The position numbers were made by a program, and so were the translations under genes. Positions 7,965-15,890 of a stretch of DNA of 64,000 nt are shown here, piece after piece. The notes beneath the pieces were generated by a model. That model was not told where the DNA came from. It did not search any database and saw only the letters and a program-made list of their open reading frames with translations. This stretch comes from DASUPK01 sp963695675. GTDB taxonomy: Bacteria > Actinomycetota > Thermoleophilia > Solirubrobacterales > 70-9. How positions within the stretch are numbered: the stretch's first letter is position 1; every line of letters begins with the position of its first letter. The stretch spans positions 558,001-622,000 of the forward strand of contig CAVOGY010000005.1 of assembly GCA_963695675.1 (NCBI GenBank), in the 5' to 3' direction.

Positions 7965-9016
7965 CAGCCGAAGGGAAGCACGCGGAGGGCCGTGCCGGTG
8001 GCGCGCAGGGCGATATCGGTGAGCTGGTGCCCCTCGGCACGCTTGCCGAGCTCCTCGAGCTGCCAGCGCACGGTGTCCTCGAGGGTCTCCTCGTGCGGGC
8101 GCGGCTCCCAGCCGAGCACCTCGCGCGCCTTGTCGTTGCGGTAGGTGAACCACTGGGTGCCCGACCGGACCTCGTCCGCGGAGGTAGGAAGGCGTAGGCC
8201 GACGAGCTCCATCGCCTCGACCCCCGCCAGCACCGCACGCCTTCGCATGCGCAGTGGCGGCGGCGGCACATTCGCGATCCGGCTCAGGTCGGCGAAGAGC
8301 CGTTGCTGTGTGAAGTTGCGGCCTGTGAGCAGGTACCGCTCGCCGTGCTCACCACGTTCGTCGGCGAGCGCGTGCCCCTTGGCGACGTCCCGCACGTCGA
8401 CGATGTTGATCGCCCCGTCGAGGTAGCCCGGAATCCGGCGTAGGAGCAGACGCCGGACCAGCGCGTTCGAGGTGCCGCTGGGATTCGGATCATCGGGGCC
8501 GAGGACGAAGGAGGGATTGACAATCACCACCGGCAGCCCCTTGGCGGCGGCGCGCATCGACACGACCTCCGCCTCGTGCTTGGAGTTGATGTACGCGACG
8601 CCGAGGCGGCCGACCTTGAACGGCTGATCCTCGTCGATCGTCTCGCCCGGTTCGGCGGCGCCGACCGCGCTCGAGCTCGAGGTGAGCACTACGCGCACCA
8701 CGCCGGCGCTCAACGCCTCCTCCATCACGTTCTTCGTGCCCAGCACGTTGATCTCGTAGACCCGGTCCCGCGCCCGTGTGCGCATCGAGGTCGTGCCGGC
8801 GACGTGGAAGACGCGCTCCACCCCCTTCATCGCCTTGCGCACTGACTCCCTGTCAGTCACGTCTCCGACGGCACGCTCCCACTCGATGCCCCCCAGCGGC
8901 TCGGTGTTGCTCCCCTCGCGGACGAGCAGCCGCAGCTCGTCGCCCCGGCCAGCGAGCTCCCTGACGACGTGGAGACCGACAAAGCCCGTCCCACCCGTGA
9001 CGAGCGTCTTCGCCAT
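7964..9016 (-). CDS. NAD-dependent epimerase/dehydratase (extended SDR)
   Basis: The 350-residue protein has the Rossmann motif TGGTGFVG near residue 6, an SSSSAVG segment, the YINSKHEAE version of the SDR YxxxK catalytic motif, and NPSFVLGP, typical of dihydroflavonol-reductase-like and hopanoid-associated (HpnA-like) extended SDRs. The substrate is not determinable. The ATG at 9016 was chosen because MAKTLVTGG starts the fold; an upstream in-frame extension lacks homology. TACCAT (minus, 9026-9031) lies 9 nt upstream. It forms an operon with the downstream thioredoxin-fold gene. Confidence 0.85.
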   Translation of the reverse strand: MAKTLVTGGTGFVGLHVVRELAGRGDELRLLVREGSNTEPLGGIEWERAVGDVTDRESVRKAMKGVERVFHVAGTTSMRTRARDRVYEINVLGTKNVMEEALSAGVVRVVLTSSSSAVGAAEPGETIDEDQPFKVGRLGVAYINSKHEAEVVSMRAAAKGLPVVIVNPSFVLGPDDPNPSGTSNALVRRLLLRRIPGYLDGAINIVDVRDVAKGHALADERGEHGERYLLTGRNFTQQRLFADLSRIANVPPPPLRMRRRAVLAGVEAMELVGLRLPTSADEVRSGTQWFTYRNDKAREVLGWEPRPHEETLEDTVRWQLEELGKRAEGHQLTDIALRATGTALRVLPFG

Positions 9017-9025
9017 TGCGCGGGC

Positions 9026-9035
9026 ATGGTAGAAC
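9026..9035. promoter_or_regulatory. Overlapping divergent -10 boxes (epimerase / degV)
   Basis: Only 25 bp separate the two start codons. TACCAT on the minus strand (9026-9031) and TAGAAC on the plus strand (9030-9035) overlap by two bases and lie 9 and 6 nt from their respective start codons. Any -35 contacts would fall inside the opposite coding sequence, so the two promoters should exclude each other. Confidence 0.45.
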
Positions 9036-9041
9036 GCCCGC

Positions 9042-9911
9042 ATGCCGTCGACCGCGGTCGTCGCCGACACGACCTCATACCTGCCGCCCGAGCTGATCGA
9101 CGAGCACAACATCCACCTCGTCAGCCTCTACGTCGGCATCGAGGGGGATCAGGACCGGGAGTCCGACATCGGCGACCTGCAGGACTTCTACGAGCGACTC
9201 CGGGCGTCGGACCAGACGGTGACGACCTCGCAGCCCTCGGTCGGCGACTTCATCGCGGTCTATGAGCCATTGCTTGCCGAGGGCCACGAGATCGTCTCGA
9301 TCCACCTTTCATCGGTTATCTCCGGGACCTACGAGTCGGCGATGCAGGCGCGCGAGAGGCTCACGGCGGAGGGCAGGGGCGGGGAGCGCATCGTCGTCTG
9401 CGACTCGCGGACCGGCTGCGGCGGGATGGGGCTGATGATCCTCGCCGCCGCCGACGCCGCCGAGCGGGGCGCGAACGCGACCGAGGCGAACGAACGCGCC
9501 AGGGCACTCCGCGAGGAGCTCAAGATCTGGTTCGCCGTCGACACGCTCGACTACCTGCGGCGGGGCGGTCGAATCGGCGCCGCACGCGCCTGGATCGGCA
9601 CCACCCTGAAGATCAAGCCGATCCTCACCCTCGAGGAGGAGATCACCCCCATCGAGCGGGTCCGGACGCGCAGCAGGGCCTTCGAGCGGATGGTCGACTA
9701 CGCCCGCCAGCGCCACGAGGACGGCGCCGATGCCTGGGTCGTCCAGCACGTCCAGGACCCCGAGATCGCCGCGCGCCTGGTCGAGGCCTGCACACCGATC
9801 TTCGGCAATGACCCGGTCTTCACCTCGGAGATCGGCCCGGTGATCGGCGCCCACGTCGGGCCCGGCCTGCTCGGCGTCGGCGGGGTCTCCCTCGAGTCTC
9901 TGTCAGGCTGA
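9042..9911 (+). CDS. DegV family fatty-acid-binding protein
   Basis: This 289-residue protein has the DegV N-terminal VVADTTSYLPPELI block. It has TTSQPSVGDF (the TSQPS loop), the ISSVISGTYESA-type segment seen here as HLSSVISGTYESAMQAR, and LDYLRRGGRIGAARAW, the conserved tail of the lipid pocket. DegV (FakB-like) proteins bind a fatty acid and, with the kinase FakA, present it for phosphorylation. No FakA-like gene is in the window. ATG at 9042 follows a TAGAAC box by 6 nt. arsC begins 5 bp after its stop. Confidence 0.9.
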   Translation: MPSTAVVADTTSYLPPELIDEHNIHLVSLYVGIEGDQDRESDIGDLQDFYERLRASDQTVTTSQPSVGDFIAVYEPLLAEGHEIVSIHLSSVISGTYESAMQARERLTAEGRGGERIVVCDSRTGCGGMGLMILAAADAAERGANATEANERARALREELKIWFAVDTLDYLRRGGRIGAARAWIGTTLKIKPILTLEEEITPIERVRTRSRAFERMVDYARQRHEDGADAWVVQHVQDPEIAARLVEACTPIFGNDPVFTSEIGPVIGAHVGPGLLGVGGVSLESLSG

Positions 9912-9916
9912 CCCTC

Positions 9917-10336
9917 GTGGCCGACGAGGTGCCCGAGGTCCTCTTTGTCTGCGTCCACAACGCCGGGCGCAGCCAAATGGCTGCCGGTCTGCTCGAGCGC
10001 AAGGCGGCCGGACGGGTGCGGGTCATCTCGGCCGGCAGCGAGCCCGCCGATCAGCTCAACCCCGCGGTCGTCGAGGCAATGGACGAGATCGGGATCGACA
10101 TCTCCGCGGAGCGACCGAAGAAACTCGAGGACGGCATGGTCCGCGAGTCGGACGTGGTGATCACGATGGGCTGCGGCGATGCCTGCCCGATCTACCCGGG
10201 CAAGCGCTACGAGGACTGGGACCTGGAGGATCCCTCCGGGAAGGACCTGGAGACGGTCAGACGGATCCGCGACGAGATCTCGGCGCGGGTCGACGTCCTG
10301 ACCAACGAACTAACGGGTCGCTCCTCCAGCTCTTAA
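9917..10336 (+). CDS. arsC: Arsenate reductase / LMW phosphatase fold (ArsC)
   Basis: This 139-residue protein has the CX5R P-loop CVHNAGR (Cys12 to Arg18) and the second cysteine pair in TMGCGDACP (Cys86, Cys90). It also has YEDWDLEDPSGK with the general-acid Asp. This set matches thioredoxin- or mycothiol-coupled arsenate reductases more than protein tyrosine phosphatases, which lack the later cysteines. It reduces As(V) to As(III) for export, although no ArsB/Acr3 or ArsR gene is nearby. The start is GTG at 9917. The last residues (LTGRSSSS) are encoded by sequence that repeats TAACGGGTCG, which recurs in the flanking repeat. Confidence 0.87.
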   Translation: MADEVPEVLFVCVHNAGRSQMAAGLLERKAAGRVRVISAGSEPADQLNPAVVEAMDEIGIDISAERPKKLEDGMVRESDVVITMGCGDACPIYPGKRYEDWDLEDPSGKDLETVRRIRDEISARVDVLTNELTGRSSSS

Positions 10337-10367
10337 CGGGTCGTGCTGGCGCGCGCCCTCCCACTGA
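10337..10367 (+). repeat. Palindromic repeat copy after arsC
   Basis: The stretch CGGGTCGTGCTGGCGCGCG followed by CCCTCCCA closely matches the copies at 16681 and 20474. It starts right at the arsC stop codon. A second tail-like CCCTCGCA follows at 10374-10381. Confidence 0.5.
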
Positions 10368-10383
10368 CGGAGCGCCCTCGCAC

Positions 10384-10686
10384 CTAGCGCCGTCGCCTGA
10401 GCGCGATCACGCCGCCGACGAGGAAGCCGACGACCGCGGCCCCGACCGCGAGCTCGGTGCGGTGCTCGCTGATCTGACGCTTGACGTCGGTCACCTGTAG
10501 CCAACGGCTCCGCAGCGCGTCCACCGAGCGAGAGAGCTCCTGGCGCTGCTGGACGATGTCCTGCCGAATCTGCTCGGCCGAGCGGCTCCCCGGCGGCGGC
10601 GGGGTGAAGCGCCCGTCGCCTCGGGTGGAAAGAGTCCGGCCCGCGGTCGATGCGAGGGTGCGCGACAGCGCAACCCGATTAATCAT
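10384..10686 (-). CDS. DUF3618-type small membrane protein
   Basis: This 100-residue protein has RSAEQIRQDIVQQRQELSRSVDAL, the conserved helix of DUF3618 proteins. One C-terminal membrane segment (about residues 78-95, AVGAAVVGFLVGGVIAL) and an Arg-rich end follow. Its function is unknown; the family is common in actinobacterial stress-linked operons with holin-like proteins. It is the last gene of a three-gene operon and overlaps the upstream holin-like gene by 8 bp. Its first 15 codons contain a copy of the palindromic repeat read in frame. Confidence 0.75.
   Translation of the reverse strand: MINRVALSRTLASTAGRTLSTRGDGRFTPPPPGSRSAEQIRQDIVQQRQELSRSVDALRSRWLQVTDVKRQISEHRTELAVGAAVVGFLVGGVIALRRRR
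10649..10676 (-). repeat. Palindromic repeat copy inside the DUF3618 gene
   Basis: On the minus strand the sequence reads GGGT, then the hairpin TGCGC-TGTC-GCGCA, then CCCTCGCATC. It matches the family layout exactly and encodes residues 4-13 (RVALSRTLAS) of the DUF3618 protein. Confidence 0.65.
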
Positions 10687-11182
10687 GGTCCTCCTCCTGT
10701 CCGTTTCCTCCGTCGAAGGCTGCCCTGATCTCCTTGGCTTCCTCGATCGCCATATCCGGGGTCGGCGGCGCTCCCCGCTTGAACGACCGCCAGGCGAACA
10801 GGCCGGCGGCGGCCCCGATCAGCAGGAAGAGCCCGGCCTCAACGAAGAAACCGGCCCAGAGGTCGTTGAAGACGACGTCGTTGAGCAGCCAGGCGACGCC
10901 GAGCATGAGGAGAATCAGAGCGAGGAGAACGAAGATCCCCGCCGCCAGACCGGCGACCGAGCCCCGCAGCAGGCTGTTGAACTTCTCGGTGACCTCCGTC
11001 TTGGCGAGCTCGATCTCCTCGCGAATCAGGACCGAGGCGCGGTCGGAGACCTCGAAGACGAGCTCCCCGACGCTCATCTCCTCAGGCGCCTTGGCGCCGT
11101 CCCCAGCCGCTTCGGCCTGCTGCGGCTTCGGCTCCACGGGCTCGCCTGGCGCGGAAGCTGGTGTGCGCTCGCCGTCCGTCAC
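10679..11182 (-). CDS. Phage holin-like family (Actinobacterial holin-X) membrane protein
   Basis: This 167-residue protein has EMSVGELVFEVSDRASVLIREEIELAKTE, the signature of the PF07332 family. Two membrane hairpin segments follow (about residues 80-105 and 112-135). The family name comes from distant likeness to holins; in actinobacterial chromosomes it is a membrane protein of unknown role, and nothing here indicates a phage. The GTG at 11182 overlaps the stop of the upstream 44-residue gene by 4 bp (GTGA). The Pro/Ala-rich first 35 residues are probably disordered. Confidence 0.75.
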   Translation of the reverse strand: MTDGERTPASAPGEPVEPKPQQAEAAGDGAKAPEEMSVGELVFEVSDRASVLIREEIELAKTEVTEKFNSLLRGSVAGLAAGIFVLLALILLMLGVAWLLNDVVFNDLWAGFFVEAGLFLLIGAAAGLFAWRSFKRGAPPTPDMAIEEAKEIRAAFDGGNGQEEDHD

Positions 11183-11313
11183 TCGGGCGGATCCTCGTTG
11201 AACACTCGCCGCCAGATCGCTTCGGAGAGCCGGTGTGCGGCGACGGTGGCGAGCGCACCCGTGCCCGCCAGGAGCCCGGCCCAGACAAGTCGCCTCACGA
11301 TTTCGCTCTGCAT
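11179..11313 (-). CDS. Small membrane protein, 44 residues
   Basis: The protein starts MQSEIVRRLVWAGLLAGTG and has one membrane segment (about residues 9-27) with charged ends. It resembles the core of DUF4235-type proteins that commonly precede holin-X and DUF3618 genes, but the likeness is weak. The 4-bp overlap with the next gene shows translational coupling and argues that this short frame is real. Function unknown. Confidence 0.6.
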   Translation of the reverse strand: MQSEIVRRLVWAGLLAGTGALATVAAHRLSEAIWRRVFNEDPPE

Positions 11314-11342
11314 GCGTGCCCTCCTCGCCCGACGGTCTCGCG

Positions 11343-12623
11343 CTACCCGGGCTCTTGCGTGGAGTAAACCAACTCGGGGCCTCTCCGGGTTGGTTGCCCG
11401 ACGGTGCGCTCCGCATAGGTGGCCCACCGCTCGAAGAAGGTCCGGTAGACGGCATGGGTCCAGCGCGGATCGGCGGCCTCGAGCAGCCCGTGCGATCCGG
11501 CGGGCAGGATCCAAACTCGGACCAGGTCGTTGCCCTCGGCCGCCTGGGCCAGCATCTGGCCCTGCTCCACCTTGACGATGTAGTCGTCCTCGGGATGCAG
11601 GATGAGCAGCGGAACCTTCGCGTTCGAGACGTGGTCGATGCCGCGGGCGTGGGTCCAGATCTCCTCGGCGCTGACGCCGTAGTAGGGCGCCGAAACGTGC
11701 TCCATGACTCGATCCATGTTCTCGGCCTCCGGCGGCCAGCGACCCGAGCGCACCCTGGAAATCAGCGCCGCCTCGAATGCGCGATGGAGGAGGTAGCGGG
11801 GGTGGTCGCGCGCGACGTCCTCGGAGAGGCGCGCCCACGCCTCCTTGGGCACTGCCGGCGGCGAAACCGCGAGGATCCCGCCGTCGAGGTCGGTCGTAGT
11901 GGCCTCCTGGTCGCAGGCGTTCAGCACCGAGCTGCCGCCGAGCGAGATGCCGAGCGCGCCAACGCTGGTCGAGCCCAGCTCCTTCATGTAGGCGGCCAGG
12001 GTGAGGATGTCCAGACCCTCCTTCCAGCCCGCTGTCGAGGGCGCCGGGCTCGTCAGTTCGGTCATGCCAAAGCTGCGCAGGTCGAGGGCCGCGACGTTGA
12101 ACCCCCATTCGTAGAAGGCGCGCACCCCGATCTGCCGGACGTAGTCGAAGCGGCTCGACGTGAACAGGCCGTGGACCACGATCAGGGCCGGTCGGGCGGC
12201 TTCCTGCAGGGCGATCGAGGCGGCGATCCGCTCTCCATCCGCCCCCTCGACGATGTGGTCCTTGAACTGCCCCGGGTAGCGGTAGCCGATCACCGCGCCC
12301 TCGCGATGCTGGGCGACCACGAAATTGGAGATGTCGGCGAAGCCGCGACGAAGCTCGGCGAAGTTGGAGTGGCGCAGGTGCTCGGGAATCGCGTGGAGAT
12401 CAACCATCAGGGCATCCATGGTGCGCTCGCGCTCGGGCGGGACCGGCAGCGGCCTCCTGCCGCGGCGCTCCAGACCCCTGAGGAAGTCCCGCACGCGGCC
12501 GCCGATCAGCTGGCCGAAGAGCCAGAGCGGCAGCAGGATGATGCCGAGGAGCAGGTTGGCGAGCTTGGCGGCGCCGTGCAGGACCCGGTCCTGTCGCTCC
12601 GTCCTGGCGAGCCCTTCCCACAT
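11343..12623 (-). CDS. Alpha/beta hydrolase, membrane-anchored
   Basis: This 426-residue protein has an N-terminal hydrophobic stretch (about residues 20-42) that could anchor it to the membrane. It then has the hydrolase fold: oxyanion VVHGLFTSS near residue 150, nucleophile elbow GISLGGS near 222, acid LHPEDDYIV near 345, and catalytic His in PAGSHGLLE near 378. Substrate unknown; it could be a lipid or ester. It follows the TetR and nitrilase genes on the same strand with a 10-bp gap, so it probably belongs to their operon. Confidence 0.82.
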   Translation of the reverse strand: MWEGLARTERQDRVLHGAAKLANLLLGIILLPLWLFGQLIGGRVRDFLRGLERRGRRPLPVPPERERTMDALMVDLHAIPEHLRHSNFAELRRGFADISNFVVAQHREGAVIGYRYPGQFKDHIVEGADGERIAASIALQEAARPALIVVHGLFTSSRFDYVRQIGVRAFYEWGFNVAALDLRSFGMTELTSPAPSTAGWKEGLDILTLAAYMKELGSTSVGALGISLGGSSVLNACDQEATTTDLDGGILAVSPPAVPKEAWARLSEDVARDHPRYLLHRAFEAALISRVRSGRWPPEAENMDRVMEHVSAPYYGVSAEEIWTHARGIDHVSNAKVPLLILHPEDDYIVKVEQGQMLAQAAEGNDLVRVWILPAGSHGLLEAADPRWTHAVYRTFFERWATYAERTVGQPTRRGPELVYSTQEPG

Positions 12624-12633
12624 ACGGTGCCCG

Positions 12634-13257
12634 CTAGCCGGCCACCGCGTCGCTGACCGGCCGCGGCTCGAGGCCGTCGCAGATGGTCTCGATCACCAGC
12701 TGCTTGGCGCGCTGGAAGTCCGCGTCCGTCCCGGGGATGGAGCCGAAGATCCAGCCGGTGAGCAGCTGCTCGATCGCGCCGTAGAAGACCATGGCCGCGA
12801 AGTTGGGGTCGACATCGTCGCGGAACTCACCCGTCTGCTGGGCGTCCGAGACGATCTCCGCGACCAGGTCGTAGGCCTGCCGGATCTCGGGCAGGTGCGT
12901 TCGGCCGAAGGAATTGGCCGCCCGCGTGACCTCGACGATGATCACCTTCATCAGCTCGGGCTCGTGGCGGTAGGACTCAATGATGAAGTTGGCGACGCCG
13001 GCCAGCTTGTCCCGCGGCGAGGCGTCGCCGCGCTGGATCTCCTTGCTCGCCTCGACCAGCAGCGCCCAGCGCTCCGAGAAGAGCTCGTTGAGCATCTGGT
13101 CCTTCGAGTTGAAGTAGTGGTAGACGAGCCCGTAGGCGACGCCTGCCTCGGCCGCCACATCGGAAACGCGAGCGCTGTGGAAGCCCTGGCGCGCGAAGAC
13201 CGTGATCGCCGCGTCGAGGATCGCGCGGCGTTTGTCGGGGGCGGAGGCTTGGGCCAT
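12634..13257 (-). CDS. TetR/AcrR family transcriptional regulator
   Basis: This 207-residue protein has an N-terminal helix-turn-helix (ILDAAITVFARQGFHSARVSDVA, then GVAYGLVYHYFNSKD). Its C-terminal domain resembles the FadR-type TetR regulators of fatty acid metabolism in Gram-positives, which bind acyl-CoA. Its ATG shares one base with the stop of the nitrilase gene (TGATG). A TGACT-N4-AGTCA operator lies upstream of the operon at 14182-14195 and is the obvious candidate for autoregulation. Confidence 0.88.
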   Translation of the reverse strand: MAQASAPDKRRAILDAAITVFARQGFHSARVSDVAAEAGVAYGLVYHYFNSKDQMLNELFSERWALLVEASKEIQRGDASPRDKLAGVANFIIESYRHEPELMKVIIVEVTRAANSFGRTHLPEIRQAYDLVAEIVSDAQQTGEFRDDVDPNFAAMVFYGAIEQLLTGWIFGSIPGTDADFQRAKQLVIETICDGLEPRPVSDAVAG

Positions 13258-14135
13258 CAGGGCGCTCCCTCCGCCGCGGCGGGCTCGGCGATGGTTGCCT
13301 GGACCGCATCTCCGCGGTCATCCGGAGGCCAGCGGTATGTCTCTGGACGGCGGTGGCGCAGCGAGGGCAAGCTGCTCCGCATGTCGTCCTGGATGCTGAA
13401 GTCGAGGTCGGCGGCGACGAAGCCCTCCCTGTCGGCGGCCTGAGCGAGGACCACGCCCCAGGGGTCGACGATCATCGATCGCCCGTAGCTTCGGTAGTGC
13501 GGCGGCGCATCTCCAATCTGGGCCGCCGCGACGATGAAGACCTGGTCCTCGATCGCTCTCGCGCGGATCAGCACCTCCCAGTGGTCCCGCCCGGTGCGCT
13601 CGGTGAAGGCGGAGGGGACTGTGATCACCCGAGCGCCCCGCAGGGCGAGGATCCGGTAGAGCTCGGGGAAGCGGAGGTCGTAACAGATGGACAGCCCGAC
13701 CTGCACCCCGTCAGCCTCGCCGAGCGCGATCTCGCTACCGGCCTGCTCGATGGCCGACTCGCGGTAGGCCACGTCGCCGACGTCGACGTCGAACAAGTGG
13801 ATCTTGCGGTAGACGGCGCGCCGCTCGCCGCCCGGCCCGAACATGACCGAGGTGTTCGCGAGCTTGTCCTGGTCACGGACGACCTCGGGCACGCTGCCGG
13901 CGACCAGGAAGATCCCGAGTTCTCGCGCCCAGTCGGACGCGGCCGTGAGCGCGGGGCCGTCGAGTGGCTCGGCGGAGGAACGAAGTGCATCGGGCGAGCC
14001 AAGGACCGTCCACTTCTCGGGGAGGACGACGAGCTCGGCGCCGTCGGCCGCGGAGGCGCGCACGAGTCTCCCGGCAGCCTCCAGGTTGCGGTCATACTCG
14101 TCCGTGGAGTTGAGTTGTACGGCGGCTGCGCGCAT
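13257..14135 (-). CDS. Carbon-nitrogen hydrolase (nitrilase superfamily amidase)
   Basis: The catalytic triad is visible: Glu40 in VVLPEKW, Lys111 in YRKIHLFDVD and Cys151 in SICYDLRFPE. The YRKIHLFDVD and CYDLRFPELYR segments place it with Nit1/Nit2-like omega-amidases and deaminated-glutathione amidases (branch 10), which have about 280 residues; this one has 292. The last 25 residues are Ala/Pro-rich. It is the first gene of a three-gene operon with TetR and a hydrolase. A GGGGAAAG Shine-Dalgarno-like stretch lies just before the ATG. Confidence 0.87.
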   Translation of the reverse strand: MRAAAVQLNSTDEYDRNLEAAGRLVRASAADGAELVVLPEKWTVLGSPDALRSSAEPLDGPALTAASDWARELGIFLVAGSVPEVVRDQDKLANTSVMFGPGGERRAVYRKIHLFDVDVGDVAYRESAIEQAGSEIALGEADGVQVGLSICYDLRFPELYRILALRGARVITVPSAFTERTGRDHWEVLIRARAIEDQVFIVAAAQIGDAPPHYRSYGRSMIVDPWGVVLAQAADREGFVAADLDFSIQDDMRSSLPSLRHRRPETYRWPPDDRGDAVQATIAEPAAAEGAP

Positions 14136-14181
14136 CTTTCCCGGGGCGCGGCCCGGTCTTGCTCGTGCATCCGGGTTCGGC

Positions 14182-14195
14182 TGACTGACCAGTCA
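14182..14195. promoter_or_regulatory. TetR-type operator TGACT-N4-AGTCA
   Basis: TGACT (14182-14186) and AGTCA (14191-14195) form a perfect inverted repeat with a GACC spacer, about 47 bp upstream of the nitrilase start. The pattern fits TetR-family operators, and the operon it precedes encodes a TetR regulator. The rest of 14136-14304 shows no coding sequence. Confidence 0.5.
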
Positions 14196-14304
14196 ATCTA
14201 GCGGGTAAGGGGACCGGAGATGCCCAGAAGGCTGCTGCCACGCACGCGATCCGCATTCGAGTCGCGGAGGATCAGCGCCTCAGAGGCCCGCATAGGATGC
14301 GCCG

Positions 14305-15282
14305 ATGCGGGTCCTGGTAACGGGGGCCACCGGCAAGGTCGGCCACGCGATCGCCTCTGCCCTGCTCGACCGGGGCGACCAGGTGCGCGCCCTCGTCAGG
14401 GACCCGAACCGGGCCGCCAGCATCCTCCCCGCGGGCATCGAGCCGTTCCGCGGCGACGCCCTCGAACCCGAAACCCTCGCGGCCGCGGTTGAAGGGTGCG
14501 AGCTGGTCTTCAACTCGATGGGGATGCCGGAGCAATGGGTACCTGACGAGGCGATCTTCGACCGGGTGAACGCGCTCGGCAGCGGCGAGCTGGCGAAGAG
14601 CGCCAAGCGCGCGGGTGTCCGGCGCTTCATCCACACATCGACCCACGATGTGTTTCACGCCGACGCAGACGAGCGCTTCGACGAGACGATGCTGGCCGAT
14701 TACCCGAAGGGCACGCCGTATGAGCGCTCGAAGCAGTATGCCGAGGAGCTGGTGCTGGCGGAGAGGGACGGGATGGAGGTGATGATTCTCAATCCCTCCG
14801 GCGTCTACGGCCCGACGCCCGCGCCCACCCCGTCATTCGAGAACGGCATCTTCGAGCCGGTTGTGCGCAAGCGGCTTCCGGCACTGCCGCCGGGGGGCAC
14901 CGGCTACGCCTACTCCGGGGGCGTAGCCGCGGGCCATCTGCTCGCGGCGGAGCGCGGCCGCGACGGCGAGCGCTACATCCTGGCCGATGGCTACGCCAGC
15001 TTCCGCGAGATCGCCGAGACGGTGCGCGACGTTGCCGGCCGGGGGCGCGTCCCGCCGGTGATGCCGGTTCCGGTGGCGCGGGCGGCGGCGGCAGTCGGCG
15101 AGGCGGTCTCGCGCGTCATCCGGCGCCCGCCGCTGCTCCCCCGCGGACAGCTCACCTACTTCCTCTGGAAGGGCCACCCGGACTCATCGAAGGCGCAACG
15201 CGAACTCGGTTGGACGACCACCCCGCTCCCCGACGGCGTCCGCAAGACGCTCGACGCAATGGGCCTGCTCGAAGCCGGCTAA
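14305..15282 (+). CDS. NAD(P)-dependent epimerase/reductase (extended SDR)
   Basis: This 325-residue protein opens with MRVLVTGATGKVGHAIASALL, a Rossmann TGATGKVG motif. It has IHTSTHDVFH, the YERSKQYAE form of the YxxxK catalytic motif, and LNPSGVYGP. It resembles nucleoside-sugar epimerases and dihydroflavonol reductase-like proteins; the substrate is unknown. TAGGAT at 14293-14298 ends 6 nt before the ATG, suggesting leaderless translation. Its end overlaps the convergent methyltransferase gene by 4 bp. Confidence 0.85.
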   Translation: MRVLVTGATGKVGHAIASALLDRGDQVRALVRDPNRAASILPAGIEPFRGDALEPETLAAAVEGCELVFNSMGMPEQWVPDEAIFDRVNALGSGELAKSAKRAGVRRFIHTSTHDVFHADADERFDETMLADYPKGTPYERSKQYAEELVLAERDGMEVMILNPSGVYGPTPAPTPSFENGIFEPVVRKRLPALPPGGTGYAYSGGVAAGHLLAAERGRDGERYILADGYASFREIAETVRDVAGRGRVPPVMPVPVARAAAAVGEAVSRVIRRPPLLPRGQLTYFLWKGHPDSSKAQRELGWTTTPLPDGVRKTLDAMGLLEAG

Positions 15283-15884
15283 CTCAGTCGCCCGATGCGC
15301 GGCAGGAAGCGGCCGACGCGCGCGGCGTAGGCGCAGTAGGCGTCGCCATGCGCCCGCCACAGGTAGGGCTCCTCGACGAAGCGCACCTGGAGTTCGAGGC
15401 CGACGGCGATGGTCGCGACGGCGGCGATCGCAAGCCAGGTCGGCACCATCAGCGCGATTCCCGACCAGCCGACGATCATCGACGTGTAGATCGGGTTGCG
15501 GCAGAGTGAGAACCAGCCGCCGGTGATCAGGTCGGTTCTCTCCTCCTCGCTCACGCCGATCCGCCAGGACTCCCCCATGCCGAGCTGGGCAGCGAAGACG
15601 GCGAGGCCGCCCGCGGCCGCGAGGACGATGCCGATCGCGTGCAGCGCGTCGACGTCGAGCCCCGAGATCGGATCGAGGACGTCGCTCAGAACGAGGATCG
15701 GCGAGGCGACCCCCATGGCCATCCCGCCGATGAAGAGGATCCCGCCGAGCCAGTCCACAGGACCCGCGCCCTCGCGTAGGCCGATCAGCCCCGTCTTCCC
15801 GGTGCGGCGCAGCTGGATCGCGACCCGCACGCCGAAGGCGAGCAGGCCGAACGCGATCAGCATCCAGATCGCGAGCCGCGCCAC
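15279..15884 (-). CDS. Isoprenylcysteine methyltransferase-family membrane protein
   Basis: This 201-residue protein has about five membrane segments. The C-terminal half carries LITGGWFSLCRNPIY, the RNP-Y motif, and RFVEEPYLWRAHGDAYCAYAARVGRFLP, the EE-x-L...G-Y-x-Y-x-x-V-x-RF motif that binds SAM in the ICMT/PEMT family. Bacterial members methylate lipids or small molecules; the target here is not known. It begins 6 bp after the MerR stop and ends the acyl-CoA operon. Confidence 0.8.
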   Translation of the reverse strand: MARLAIWMLIAFGLLAFGVRVAIQLRRTGKTGLIGLREGAGPVDWLGGILFIGGMAMGVASPILVLSDVLDPISGLDVDALHAIGIVLAAAGGLAVFAAQLGMGESWRIGVSEEERTDLITGGWFSLCRNPIYTSMIVGWSGIALMVPTWLAIAAVATIAVGLELQVRFVEEPYLWRAHGDAYCAYAARVGRFLPRIGRLS

Positions 15885-15890
15885 GACGAG

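Noticed and set aside
10679..11182. Phage origin suggested by the holin family name
   Set aside because: No other phage gene, integrase or attachment site nearby; this family is common in actinobacterial chromosomes.
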